Below, piece by piece: positions 41,385 to 49,261 of a stretch of 64,000 nt of DNA. This DNA comes from Kitasatospora cineracea (GTDB lineage: Bacteria > Actinomycetota > Actinomycetes > Streptomycetales > Streptomycetaceae), in contig NZ_RJVJ01000003.1 in assembly GCF_003751605.1 (NCBI RefSeq), positions 186,001-250,000 on the forward strand, given 5' to 3'. The notes beneath the pieces are model-generated. The model saw nothing but the letters and a program-made list of their open reading frames with translations, did not search any database and was not told the origin of the DNA. The position numbers and the translations under genes are program-made. Numbering within the stretch: position 1 is the first letter of the stretch; each line of letters starts with the position of its first letter.

Positions 41385-42236
41385 TCAGGCGCGGTAGGCG
41401 GCCGTCGCCGTCTCGACGAAGGAGCGGACCAGCGGGTCGGCCGCGCCCTCGTTCCAGGCCACCACCACCCGGCTCGGCGCCAGGTCCGGCACCGGCACCA
41501 CCACCAGCCCGGCGGGCAGGTCGTGTCCGAGCGGGGCCAGCCCGACCGTGCCGTTCCACAGCACCGCCTGCAGGCACTCCTGCACGCCGCGCACCACCGG
41601 GCCCTCCCGCTCGGTGCCGCCGTGCCAGAACGCCTGCCAGCGCGGGTCGGTGCCGGGCGGGAAGCGGAACCAGCGGCGGCCGTCCAGCTCGGCCGACCGC
41701 AGCCGCTCGCGGCGGGCCAGCGGGTCGTCGGCGCGCAGCACCGCGCCGACCGGATCGGACCGCAGCGTGCGCACCGCCAGGCCGTCCTCGTCGAACGGGG
41801 CCCGGGTGAGGGCAACGTCCACCAGCCCGGCGCGCAGCCCGCAGGTCGGGTCGGTCAGGTCGGTCTCCCGGACCAGGACGTCCACGCCCGGGTGGTCGCG
41901 GCGGTGGGCGGCCGCCGACCGGAACACGCCCGGGTCGGTGCCGTCGCCCAGGATGCCGACGGTCAGGCCCGCCCGTCCGGCCGCCGCGCCGACCCGCACC
42001 CGCAGCCGGTCGGCGCGGGCGAGCAGGGTCCGCGCCTCCGCCAGCAGCACCGTGCCCGCCGGGGTGAGCGCGACCCCGGCCGGCGAGCGGACGAACAGCA
42101 GGGCGCCGAGGTCGGCCTCCAACTGCTTGACCGCCCGGCTCAGCGGCGGCTGGCTCAGGTGCAGGCGGCGGGCGGCCCGGCCGAAGTGCAGTTCCTCGGC
42201 GACCGCCACGAAGTACCGCAGGGTCCGTAGCTCCAC
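41385..42236 (-). CDS. LysR family transcriptional regulator
   Basis: 283 aa from GTG 42236. The N-terminal winged helix ELRTLRYFVAVAEELHFGRAARRLHLSQPPLSRAVKQLEADLGALLF and a type 2 periplasmic-binding-like effector domain are both complete. It is divergent from the doxX-like gene (178 bp gap), which is its most likely target. Confidence 0.93.
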   Translation of the reverse strand: MELRTLRYFVAVAEELHFGRAARRLHLSQPPLSRAVKQLEADLGALLFVRSPAGVALTPAGTVLLAEARTLLARADRLRVRVGAAAGRAGLTVGILGDGTDPGVFRSAAAHRRDHPGVDVLVRETDLTDPTCGLRAGLVDVALTRAPFDEDGLAVRTLRSDPVGAVLRADDPLARRERLRSAELDGRRWFRFPPGTDPRWQAFWHGGTEREGPVVRGVQECLQAVLWNGTVGLAPLGHDLPAGLVVVPVPDLAPSRVVVAWNEGAADPLVRSFVETATAAYRA

Positions 42237-42414
42237 GCTGCGACGATACCCAGCCGGCATCGGCGGACCGGAACGGGTCCTGGACGGCGCCCCGCCCCCG
42301 GCGGTGGGGTGGACGGGACGCGGCCGCTCCCGGCCGCCCCCGCCGCCCGGCCCCGCCCGGCGGCGGCCCGCGCACCGGCCCCGCACCGCGGCGGCCCGCC
42401 CCGAACGGGAACCG

Positions 42415-42771
42415 ATGGAACTCGCCCACTGGATCGTCGCCGGGCTGCTCGCCCTCTTCTCCCTCTACTCGGGCACGCTGAAGGCGGTCCGCAGCCCCGA
42501 CCGGCTCCGCCCGATGATGGCCTGGGTCGACCGGGTCCCGCTGCCCGCCCTGCGCGCCCTCGGCGCGCTCGAACTCCTCGGCGCCGCCGGGCTGCTGCTG
42601 CCCCCGCTGACCGGCACCGCCACCTGGCTCGCCCCGGCCGCGGCGACCGGCCTGCTGCTGCTCCAGGCCGGCGCGATCCCGGTCCACCTCACCGGCGGCG
42701 ACCGCCGGATCGGCCTCAACCTGGCCCTGCTGGCCGCCGCGGCCGCCGTCCTGCTGCTGCCCGCCGGGTAG
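42415..42771 (+). CDS. DoxX-like membrane protein
   Basis: 118 aa with four hydrophobic helices (HWIVAGLLALFSLYSGTLKAV, LRALGALELLGAAGLLLPP, WLAPAAATGLLLLQAGAI, IGLNLALLAAAAAVLLLP). The first helix GxxxLxxGxxK and the PxxxExxGAxGL core are typical of DoxX/DUF4870-type small membrane proteins connected with redox or oxidative stress. It is divergent from lysR. Confidence 0.82.
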   Translation: MELAHWIVAGLLALFSLYSGTLKAVRSPDRLRPMMAWVDRVPLPALRALGALELLGAAGLLLPPLTGTATWLAPAAATGLLLLQAGAIPVHLTGGDRRIGLNLALLAAAAAVLLLPAG

Positions 42772-42797
42772 CCGGAACGGGACGTCCGATAAATCGG

Positions 42798-42826
42798 TTG
42801 GCCGGGCGGCGGGAGGTTGCTACTGT
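42798..42826 (+). promoter_or_regulatory. Promoter of the leader-peptide/GNAT/IF-1 transcript
   Basis: -35 TTGGCC (42798-42803) and -10 TACTGT (42821-42826) with exactly 17 bp between. Transcription would begin near 42833, about 34 nt before the leader ATG. Confidence 0.65.
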
Positions 42827-42866
42827 TCGGATCGCCGTGAACAGGAAGCGAGGAGGTGAGTTCCCC

Positions 42867-42920
42867 ATGAGAGCTGGATCGAGGCGGGTGCTCCCCCTTT
42901 CCCCACGGTGCAACGACTGA
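42867..42920 (+). CDS. 17-aa leader peptide with strong ribosome site
   Basis: MRAGSRRVLPLSPRCND. It is preceded by GAGGAGGTGAG, the strongest Shine-Dalgarno in the area, at the correct distance. The stop codon lies inside a hairpin (GACAC at 42919-42923 with GTGTC at 42926-42930), and a second hairpin follows (CGGGAG 42933-42938 with CTCCCG 42961-42966) just before the ribosome site of the downstream GNAT gene. This layout suggests ribosome-controlled attenuation. The peptide is too short for homology, so evidence is structural only. Confidence 0.7.
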   Translation: MRAGSRRVLPLSPRCND

Positions 42921-42966
42921 CACAGGTGTCGTCGGGAGCGCTCGCGTGACAACGCAGGCACTCCCG
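42919..42966 (+). promoter_or_regulatory. Tandem RNA hairpins between leader peptide and GNAT gene (candidate attenuator)
   Basis: Hairpin 1: GACAC-AG-GTGTC, with an alternative longer pairing ACGAC (42913-42917) to GTCGT (42928-42932) that a ribosome at the leader stop would disturb. Hairpin 2: CGGGAG to CTCCCG across 22 nt. The GNAT ribosome site (GAAAGGCGAAAG) begins right at the base of hairpin 2. Confidence 0.55.
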
Positions 42967-42979
42967 AAAGGCGAAAGCC

Positions 42980-43756
42980 ATGAACACCGTGAACAGCACG
43001 AACACCGTGCACCCCGTGCAGATCACCCGGGTCGACGAGACCCAGTGGCAGGCCCTGTCCGGGGACGTGGTCGTCGGCCACGCCGACGTCTCCACCCGCC
43101 GCCACGACCTCCGCTACGTCAGCATCGACGTCTGGGACGACGCGGCCTTCGCGCCGCTCGCCGACGCGGTGCGCGCCGCCCTGCCCGCCCCGCTCCGCAC
43201 CCTGCTCGCCGCGGACGACCCGGCCCCGGCCGCCCGCTGGGAGCGGGCCGGGTTCGTCCCCGAGCGGCGGGAGTGGGAGTACGTCCTGTCCACCGCCGCC
43301 GCGGTCCCCTCCCTCGCCCCGGGCGTCACGATCCTGCCCGCCGGGACGGCCGACGAGGCCCGACTGCGCGAGCTGGACCGGGAGATCCGGGCCGAGGTCG
43401 AGGCCGGCCCCGGCTGGCACACCATGCCCGCCGAGGTTCGGCCCTGCCCTCCGGGGGACACTCTGATCGACCCGTCGCTGTACGCGGTCGCCGTCCACCG
43501 GGGCCGGTACGCCGGCCTGGTCCGGGTGGTCCGCGGCCGCGGCCCCGCCCGGATCGGCCTGCTCGCGGTCCGCGCCGCCCACCAGCGGCACGGCCTCGGC
43601 CGCTCCCTGCTCGCGCACGCCCTGCACACCCTGCACGAGGCGGGCACCACCACCGCCTGGGCCGAGGTCGACCAGTCCCGCACCGCCGCCGCCACCCTCT
43701 TCGAGAGCTTCGGCGCCGAACGGACCGGCCAGGTCCTGCACCTGATCCACCACTGA
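42980..43756 (+). CDS. GNAT N-acetyltransferase
   Basis: 258 aa. The C-terminal GNAT domain has the acetyl-CoA loop LLAVRAAHQRHGLGRSLLAHALHTLHEAG and VDQSRTAAATLFESFGAER. The N-terminal 120 residues form a second, divergent domain with PAARWERAGFVPERREWEYVLS, itself like the end of a GNAT, so this may be a tandem GNAT with one active half. It is followed 69 bp later by an IF-1 paralogue and preceded by a leader peptide; a role in modifying a ribosomal or antibiotic target is inference. Confidence 0.85.
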   Translation: MNTVNSTNTVHPVQITRVDETQWQALSGDVVVGHADVSTRRHDLRYVSIDVWDDAAFAPLADAVRAALPAPLRTLLAADDPAPAARWERAGFVPERREWEYVLSTAAAVPSLAPGVTILPAGTADEARLRELDREIRAEVEAGPGWHTMPAEVRPCPPGDTLIDPSLYAVAVHRGRYAGLVRVVRGRGPARIGLLAVRAAHQRHGLGRSLLAHALHTLHEAGTTTAWAEVDQSRTAAATLFESFGAERTGQVLHLIHH

Positions 43757-43825
43757 CCGGCACCACCCGCACCGCCCCGCACCAACTCCGCACCACCCCC
43801 ACTCCCACCAGAGAATCGAGACCCC

Positions 43826-44050
43826 TTGCCACGCGTCGCCAAGGGCCTGGAGCTCGAGGGCACCGTCCTCGAGTGCCTGCGGAACGCCACCTTCAAGGTG
43901 GAACTGCAGAACGGCCACCACGTGCTCGCCCACATCAGCGGAAAGATCCGCAAGAACTACATCAAGATCCTCCCCTTCGACCGCGTCCTGGTCGAACTCA
44001 GCCCGTACGACCTGACCAGGGGCCGCATCCTGTTCCGCTACCGCAACTGA
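43826..44050 (+). CDS. infA: Translation initiation factor IF-1 paralogue
   Basis: 74 aa starting at TTG 43826. The OB fold is complete: [67 protein letters not shown]. Compared with the housekeeping actinobacterial IF-1, core residues are kept, but the N-terminus differs (MPRVAKG) and Leu-Phe-Asp replaces the usual L-P-x-D stretch in ILPFDRV. It is not beside rpmJ/rpsM as the main infA is, so it is a second copy, co-transcribed with a GNAT gene. Confidence 0.93.
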   Translation: MPRVAKGLELEGTVLECLRNATFKVELQNGHHVLAHISGKIRKNYIKILPFDRVLVELSPYDLTRGRILFRYRN

Positions 44051-44260
44051 CCCCCCGTCAGCCCCGGTAGCCCCACCGGTCCCGGTCGCCCCCTCGCGCC
44101 GGTGCCTCCGCCCCCCGTACGGGCCGGAGGCGCCGGCGCGAGCGGTTTCCGAGCAGGTCCCGAGCGGTTCTCCGGTCGGAGGGCCGGGGGAGTGTGGGCC
44201 GTCGCACATCGGGGCGGTACGCGTTGCCCCGGCCGCGCGCCGGATGGAAGAGTGCCGGGC

Positions 44261-45433
44261 ATGGTGGCAGACGGGCAGGTCAGCGGAGCGGAAGCGGCGC
44301 CGGAGCGGGTGTTCGACTGGCTGGACGGGGCGGCGAGGGCCCGGGACGCCGCCGGGCTGACCAGGCGGCTGCGCAGCCGGCCCGCCGACGACCCGGTGCT
44401 CGACCTGGCCTCCAACGACTACCTCGGGCTGACCAGGCACCCGGCCGTCACGGCCGCCGCCGCCGAGGCCGCCGTGCGCTGGGGCGGCGGCGCGACCGGC
44501 TCCCGGCTGGTCACCGGCACCACCGAGGCGCACACCGCGCTGGAACGCGAACTCGCCGAGTTCTGCGGCTACCAGGCCGCCCTGGTGTTCTCCTCCGGCT
44601 ACACCGCCAACCTCGCCGTGCTCACCGCGCTGGCCGGCCCGGACACCCTGATCGTCTCCGACGCCCACAACCACGCCTCGCTGATCGACGGCTGCCGGCT
44701 CGCCAGGGGCCGGGTCGCCCGGGCCGCGCACTGCGACCCCGCCTCGGTGCGCGAAGCCCTCGCGACCCGCACCGAACCCCGCGCCCTGGTCGTCACCGAC
44801 TCGGTGTTCTCGGTCGACGGCAACGCCGCCCCGCTCGCCGACCACCTCGCCGCCGCCCGCGCGCACGGCGCCGCGCTGGTCATCGACGACGCGCACGGCC
44901 TGGGCGTGCTCGGCCCGGGCGGCGCGGGCGCCGGGGCCGCCGCGGGCATCGCCGGACAGCCCGACGTGGTCGCCACCGCGACGCTCTCCAAGTCGCTCGG
45001 CGCGCAGGGCGGCGTCGTCCTCGGCCCCGAGCGGGTGATCCGCCACCTGGTCTCCGCCGCCCGCACCTTCATCTTCGACACCGGCCTCGCCCCCGCCGCG
45101 GTCGGCGCCGCCCTCGGCGCGCTGCGCCTGCTGCGGGCCGAGCCCGGCCGGGCCGCCGACGCCCTGCGGGTGGCCCGCGAACTCGCCGACCGGCTCGCCG
45201 AGTCCGGCCTGGACGCCTCCGCCCCGGACGGCGCGGTGGTCGCCGTCCGGGCCGACGACCCCGAGCACGCGGTGCGCTGGGCCGCCGCCTGCCGGGACGA
45301 GGGCCTGGCCGTCGGCTGCTTCCGGCCCCCGTCCGTCCCCGACGGCGTCCCGCGCCTGCGGCTGACCGCCCGCGCCGACCTGACGGCCGATCAGGTCGCC
45401 TTCGCGGTGCAGGTGGTGCTCAAGACCCGCTGA
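44261..45433 (+). CDS. 8-amino-7-oxononanoate synthase-like (BioF / alpha-oxoamine synthase)
   Basis: 390 aa PLP enzyme. DLASNDYLGLTRHP, GGGATGSRLVTGT, IDDAHGLGVLGPGG and the PLP lysine in TLSKSLGAQGG are all present. It joins pimeloyl-ACP/CoA and alanine in biotin synthesis; AOS relatives make other amino ketones. No bioA, bioB or bioD is nearby, so a biotin role is probable rather than shown. ATG 44261 was chosen; there is no good ribosome site, and an in-frame GTG upstream (44191) is possible. Confidence 0.87.
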   Translation: MVADGQVSGAEAAPERVFDWLDGAARARDAAGLTRRLRSRPADDPVLDLASNDYLGLTRHPAVTAAAAEAAVRWGGGATGSRLVTGTTEAHTALERELAEFCGYQAALVFSSGYTANLAVLTALAGPDTLIVSDAHNHASLIDGCRLARGRVARAAHCDPASVREALATRTEPRALVVTDSVFSVDGNAAPLADHLAAARAHGAALVIDDAHGLGVLGPGGAGAGAAAGIAGQPDVVATATLSKSLGAQGGVVLGPERVIRHLVSAARTFIFDTGLAPAAVGAALGALRLLRAEPGRAADALRVARELADRLAESGLDASAPDGAVVAVRADDPEHAVRWAAACRDEGLAVGCFRPPSVPDGVPRLRLTARADLTADQVAFAVQVVLKTR

Positions 45434-45478
45434 GCGGTCCCGGGACGGGCCGGACCCGCCCGCCCCGGGACGGCGCCG

Positions 45479-46996
45479 TCAGCTGAAGACGACCTGGTCG
45501 ACCGTCCAGAACGCCGAGTTGGTGCCGGTGTAGCGGAACTGGAAGCGGGCCGTCGAGGCCCCCGCCGGGACGGTCACGTCCAGGTGCTCGACCGTGTTCA
45601 GGTCGGCCCGGTAGGACTTCACCAGCTGCGCGGCGCCGCCGTCGAAGGACACGTACACGTCGCCGGTCTGCGGGCCGTCGACCTTGTAGTCGGTGGCGAA
45701 GGACAGCGTGCCGTGCGTGCGGCCGGCCACCGGGTACGCCGGGCTGACCAGCGTCGAGTCGAACTGGCCGGTGCCGTGCGACTTGTCGTCCCACTCGTCG
45801 GAGTCCGCGACCGCGAACACGTTGCGGGCCCGGACGTTGGTCTCCCGGCCCTGGCCGAGCTGCGCCGCCGTCCAGAACTCGTCGGTGGCGAACGCCCAGC
45901 CGCGCCACTCGGTGACGCCGCCGGACGGCATCCGCGAGTTGTCGATCGACCAGCCGGCCGGCGGGGTGCGGGTGAAGCCCTTGACCGTCGAGCCGATGCC
46001 GGTCTCGTCGACCCGGGTCTGCAGGCTCGGCCGCAGCGCGTCGAACTCGTCCGGCACGATCTCGTCCACCGGCTTGCCGTCCAGGCCCCAGGCCGGGTCG
46101 ATCGGCGCGCCCTCGTGCTTGAGCACGGTCGGCGCGATGTCCACCGGCTTGACGTCGTAGCGGTGCGCCCCGGCGGCGTAGCCCCGGCCGTTCAGGACCA
46201 TCCAGGTCTGCCGCTCGTTGGCGCTGTTGCCGCCGTGGCCGCCCGCGTCGGTGTGGCCGTGGTCGGTGGTGACCACGACCAGCCAGTCCTCCGAGGCGTA
46301 GGTGGCGCGGGACCTGAGCGCGGCCAGCACCTGCCCGACCAGGCCGTCCGCGCCGTGGATCGCCGCCAGGTACTGGCTGGACGCGCCGCCGTAGGAGTGC
46401 CCGGCCTCGTCCACCTCGTCGAAGTGCAGGAACACCGAGTCCGGGTTGCCGTGCGCCAGGTAGTCGGCGGCGTCCGAGGCGGTCTTGGCGTCGTTCTCGC
46501 TCTCCGGGATCCGCAGGTCGGCCGTGCCGTTGAAGACGTTCGCGGTGATCGGGTTCCAGGAGCCGATCACCAGCGTCGATGCGGCCGGGTCGGCGCTCTC
46601 CAGCCGGCTCGCGTAGTCCGGGTACAGGTCGAAGCGCGAACCGGTGAAGTTGTTGTCCAGCACCTTGTGCTTGTCCGGCCACACGCCGGTGGCGATGGTC
46701 GACCAGCCCGGCCCGGAGAGGGTCGGCGCCAGCGGGTTCGCGTACAGGTCGGAGGTCGCCGTGGTGCCCGAGGCCATCAGCGCCTTCAGGTTCGGCGCGT
46801 CCGCCGCCGCGATCTTGTCGTACCGGGTGCCGTCGATGCCGATGACCAGCGTCTTGGCCTGCTTGCTGCCGTTCGGCAGGCCGTTGTACGCGCCGGTGGC
46901 GGCCGCGGCGGGCGAGCCGCCCAGCGGCACCAGCGCGGTCGCGACGACGGCCGCCGCGGACAGGGAAAGGGCCATGGTGGAACGGGAGTTGCGCAC
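45479..46996 (-). CDS. Secreted type I phosphodiesterase / nucleotide pyrophosphatase
   Basis: 505 aa from GTG 46996 (GGGAGA upstream). A signal peptide (RNSRSTMALSLSAAAVVATALVPLGGSPAAAA) leads to an alkaline-phosphatase-superfamily domain: metal ligands in VIGIDGTRYDKI, the region LAPTLSGPGWSTIATGVWPDKHKV that contains the nucleophile, HFDEVDEAGHSYG and VTTDHGHTDAGGHGG. The last 130 residues form a beta-sandwich carbohydrate-binding-like module. It releases phosphate from nucleotides or phosphodiesters outside the cell. Confidence 0.88.
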   Translation of the reverse strand: MRNSRSTMALSLSAAAVVATALVPLGGSPAAAATGAYNGLPNGSKQAKTLVIGIDGTRYDKIAAADAPNLKALMASGTTATSDLYANPLAPTLSGPGWSTIATGVWPDKHKVLDNNFTGSRFDLYPDYASRLESADPAASTLVIGSWNPITANVFNGTADLRIPESENDAKTASDAADYLAHGNPDSVFLHFDEVDEAGHSYGGASSQYLAAIHGADGLVGQVLAALRSRATYASEDWLVVVTTDHGHTDAGGHGGNSANERQTWMVLNGRGYAAGAHRYDVKPVDIAPTVLKHEGAPIDPAWGLDGKPVDEIVPDEFDALRPSLQTRVDETGIGSTVKGFTRTPPAGWSIDNSRMPSGGVTEWRGWAFATDEFWTAAQLGQGRETNVRARNVFAVADSDEWDDKSHGTGQFDSTLVSPAYPVAGRTHGTLSFATDYKVDGPQTGDVYVSFDGGAAQLVKSYRADLNTVEHLDVTVPAGASTARFQFRYTGTNSAFWTVDQVVFS

Positions 46997-47124
46997 GGGG
47001 TCTCCCAACGGGGAAGCGGCACGGTGCGGTTGCACCGGCAACCGAGGATGGGGCGGCCGGGCGAGCGCGAGCCCGCACCGAATCCACGGTTGTATGAACA
47101 AGCGCCAAAATTCAGTCCAGACCG

Positions 47125-47146
47125 GTTATCTGTTCGTTATGTTCTG
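47125..47146. promoter_or_regulatory. Direct repeat resembling a degenerate PHO box
   Basis: Two adjacent 11-nt units, GTTATCTGTTC and GTTATGTTCTG, in the divergent promoter between the secreted phosphodiesterase and a gntR gene. PhoP sites in Streptomyces are 11-nt direct repeats of GTTCACC plus 4 nt; matches here are partial. A GTCCAGACC (47115-47123) just beside it also resembles half of a DasR site. Confidence 0.4.
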
Positions 47147-47204
47147 TGGGCGGTCGGACCAGGGGGTGCCGGGCCGGCGGACGGCCGATCGCTACCCTGG
47201 GCCG

Positions 47205-47972
47205 GTGAACCACGGCACCCCCCGAGCCCCCCTCGCCCCCGCCCGGTCCGGCGTCCCCGAGCACGGCCGGGTGCCCAAGTACTACCTGGTCAAAGCCGAA
47301 CTCGAGGAACTGCTCGACGAGTTGGGCCCCGGCGGACGGCTCCCCACCGAAGCCGGCCTGGCCGAGCGGTACGGCGTCGCCCGCGCCACCGTCCGCCAGG
47401 CCCTGCGCGACCTGCTGATCGAGGGCCGCCTGCGCCGCCAGGGCCGCGGCACCGTGGTCGCCGGAGCCAAGATCGAACAGCCGCTGTCCCTGGCCAGCTA
47501 CACCGAGGGCGTCACCCGCCAGGGCCTGCGCCCCGGCCGCACCCTGATCGCCCTCGACCGCCAGCCCGCCGACCCCGCCACCGCCGACCGCCTCGCCGTC
47601 CCGGCCGGCGAACCGCTCTGGCACCTCGAACGCGTGCTGCGCGCCGACGAGGAACGCGTCGGCCTGGAGTCCACCTACCTGCCGGTGGCCCGAGTCCCCC
47701 TGCTGGCAACGGAGTTCGACCCGGCCGGCTCGCTCTACGGCTACCTGCGCGACCGCGGCGTCCAGCTCGCCGGAGCCGAGGAGCGGATCGAGACCGTGCT
47801 CGCCACCCCGCGCGAGGCCCTGCTGATCGGCACCCCGCCCGCCCTCCCGATGCTGCTGCTGCACCGCCGCAGCCGCGACGCCGCCGGCCGCCCGCTGGAA
47901 CTCGTCCGCACCCTCTACCGCGGCGACCGGTTCAGCTTCACCCTCGACCTGACCGCCCCCACCACCGACTGA
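47205..47972 (+). CDS. GntR/HutC family regulator, DasR-like
   Basis: 255 aa from GTG 47205 (GTG 47271 is an alternative). The winged helix VPKYYLVKAELEELLDELGPGGRLPTEAGLAERYGVARATVRQALRDLLIEGRLRRQGRGT is followed by a UTRA effector domain with SYTEGVTRQGLRP, LWHLERVLRADEERVGLESTYLP and PMLLLHRRSRDAAGRPLELVRTLYRGDRFSF. The layout closely follows DasR, the GlcNAc-phosphate sensor, but it is probably a paralogue since it is not in a GlcNAc transport operon. It is divergent from the phosphodiesterase. Confidence 0.9.
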   Translation: MNHGTPRAPLAPARSGVPEHGRVPKYYLVKAELEELLDELGPGGRLPTEAGLAERYGVARATVRQALRDLLIEGRLRRQGRGTVVAGAKIEQPLSLASYTEGVTRQGLRPGRTLIALDRQPADPATADRLAVPAGEPLWHLERVLRADEERVGLESTYLPVARVPLLATEFDPAGSLYGYLRDRGVQLAGAEERIETVLATPREALLIGTPPALPMLLLHRRSRDAAGRPLELVRTLYRGDRFSFTLDLTAPTTD

Positions 47973-48057
47973 CCCGGCCGCGGCTTCCGGACAGCACCTC
48001 CCGGGGCGGGTGAAATCCCTTTGCGGGGACGGCTCGTGCGGTCCGACACTGGGGGAC

Positions 48058-48600
48058 GTGCTCGGATTCGTCAGGACCGACAACGAAGCCCTCGTCACCT
48101 ACCTGGGCGACCCGCAACGCACCGTCGCCGCCCACCGGGAGCTGCTGCGGCGCGGGGAGGACGCGGTGGACGCCGTCCGCCGCGGCCTGTCCCACCCCGA
48201 CGCGGCCGTCCGGGAGGGCTGCTGCCGGCTCCTGGACCACCTGGTCGACACCGCGTCCATGGGCCGCCTCGTCACCATGGCCGACGACCCCGACCCCGAG
48301 GTCCGGATCGCCGCCTTCCACGCCCTGGCCTGCGACCGCTGCAAGGGCGACACCTGCGCCCCGGGCGCGGACCAGGTCCTCGCCCCCGCCCTGCGCCACC
48401 TCGCCGACGACCCCGACCCCCGGGTGCGGGCCCGGGCCGCCGAACTCGTCGGCAAGTTCGCCCACACCCACCCCGGGGCCGCCACCGCCCTGCGGACCTG
48501 CCACGTCCAGGACCCGAGCCCCGCCGTCCGCAAGAAGGCCGGCTGGTACGCCCCCGGCGGGAGCATCCACGAACGGACCCGCCCCCGCCCGGCCCGGTGA
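48058..48600 (+). CDS. HEAT-repeat protein
   Basis: 180 aa from GTG 48058 with GGGGG upstream. Four or five HEAT-like helical repeats (DAVDAVRRGLSHPDAAVREGCCRLLDHLV, LVTMADDPDPEVRIAAFHALACD, LRHLADDPDPRVRARAAELVGKFAHTH, DPSPAVRKKAGWYAPGG). A CDRCKGDTC loop between repeats carries three cysteines and may bind metal. A scaffold or lyase-like role cannot be decided. Confidence 0.82.
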   Translation: MLGFVRTDNEALVTYLGDPQRTVAAHRELLRRGEDAVDAVRRGLSHPDAAVREGCCRLLDHLVDTASMGRLVTMADDPDPEVRIAAFHALACDRCKGDTCAPGADQVLAPALRHLADDPDPRVRARAAELVGKFAHTHPGAATALRTCHVQDPSPAVRKKAGWYAPGGSIHERTRPRPAR

Positions 48601-48618
48601 CGGACGCCCGGTCCGTGC

Positions 48619-49155
48619 TCAGGCCAGGATCTTGCGCATCAGGACGCACATCGTCTCGTAGCGGCGGAGCGTGCCGTCCTCGTCCTCCACGTCCCAGGAG
48701 TCGGGCGCCCGGCCGAAGGCGCGGTAGCCGAGGCGCTCGTAGAGGGCGCGGGCCCGCGGGTTGGACTCCTCGACGCCCAGCTCGGCGCGGACCAGGCCGC
48801 GGGCGGCGATCCGCCGCTCGGCGGCGCCGATCAGCAGCGTGCCGATCCCGCAGGACTGCAGGGCGGGATGGACGCCGAGCTGCCAGAGCGTGCCCGCCCC
48901 GGGCACCACCGCGTAGTCGACGCCGCACAGCGCCACCGGCAGCCCGGCCGGCGTGCACGCCGCCAGGTAGTCGATCTCGCCCGCCGCGGCCCGCCGGACC
49001 TGCCCGGCGAGCTCGCGCACGTGCTTCGGCGAACCGGCCCAACCGCAGGACGGCAGATCGGCGTCGGTGAGGCCGCGCACCGACAACCGCAGCCTGACCT
49101 CGGCCGCCGCCGTGCCCCGCCCGTCCGCTGCCGCGCCCCGCGCGTCCTCCGCCAT
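48619..49155 (-). CDS. GNAT N-acetyltransferase (RimI-like)
   Basis: 178 aa from ATG 49155 with GGAGGGG upstream. GNAT motif: LWQLGVHPALQSCGIGTLLIGAAERRIAARG and VEESNPRARALYERLGYRAFGR. It is convergent with the HEAT-repeat gene, 18 bp apart. Substrate unknown. Confidence 0.87.
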   Translation of the reverse strand: MAEDARGAAADGRGTAAAEVRLRLSVRGLTDADLPSCGWAGSPKHVRELAGQVRRAAAGEIDYLAACTPAGLPVALCGVDYAVVPGAGTLWQLGVHPALQSCGIGTLLIGAAERRIAARGLVRAELGVEESNPRARALYERLGYRAFGRAPDSWDVEDEDGTLRRYETMCVLMRKILA

Positions 49156-49261
49156 CGTCGTCCCCTCCGTCGCGGGCGTTCCCCGGCCCATTGCAGCAGG
49201 CCGCCGCCCGCCCGTCCAAGGGTTTCCGGGGCGGTGGCGCGGGCCGGCGCGGGAGGCCGGC

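Noticed and set aside
47205-47972. dasR itself
   Set aside because: Very similar layout, but dasR normally lies in an aminosugar context; here the neighbour is a phosphodiesterase, so a paralogue is more likely.
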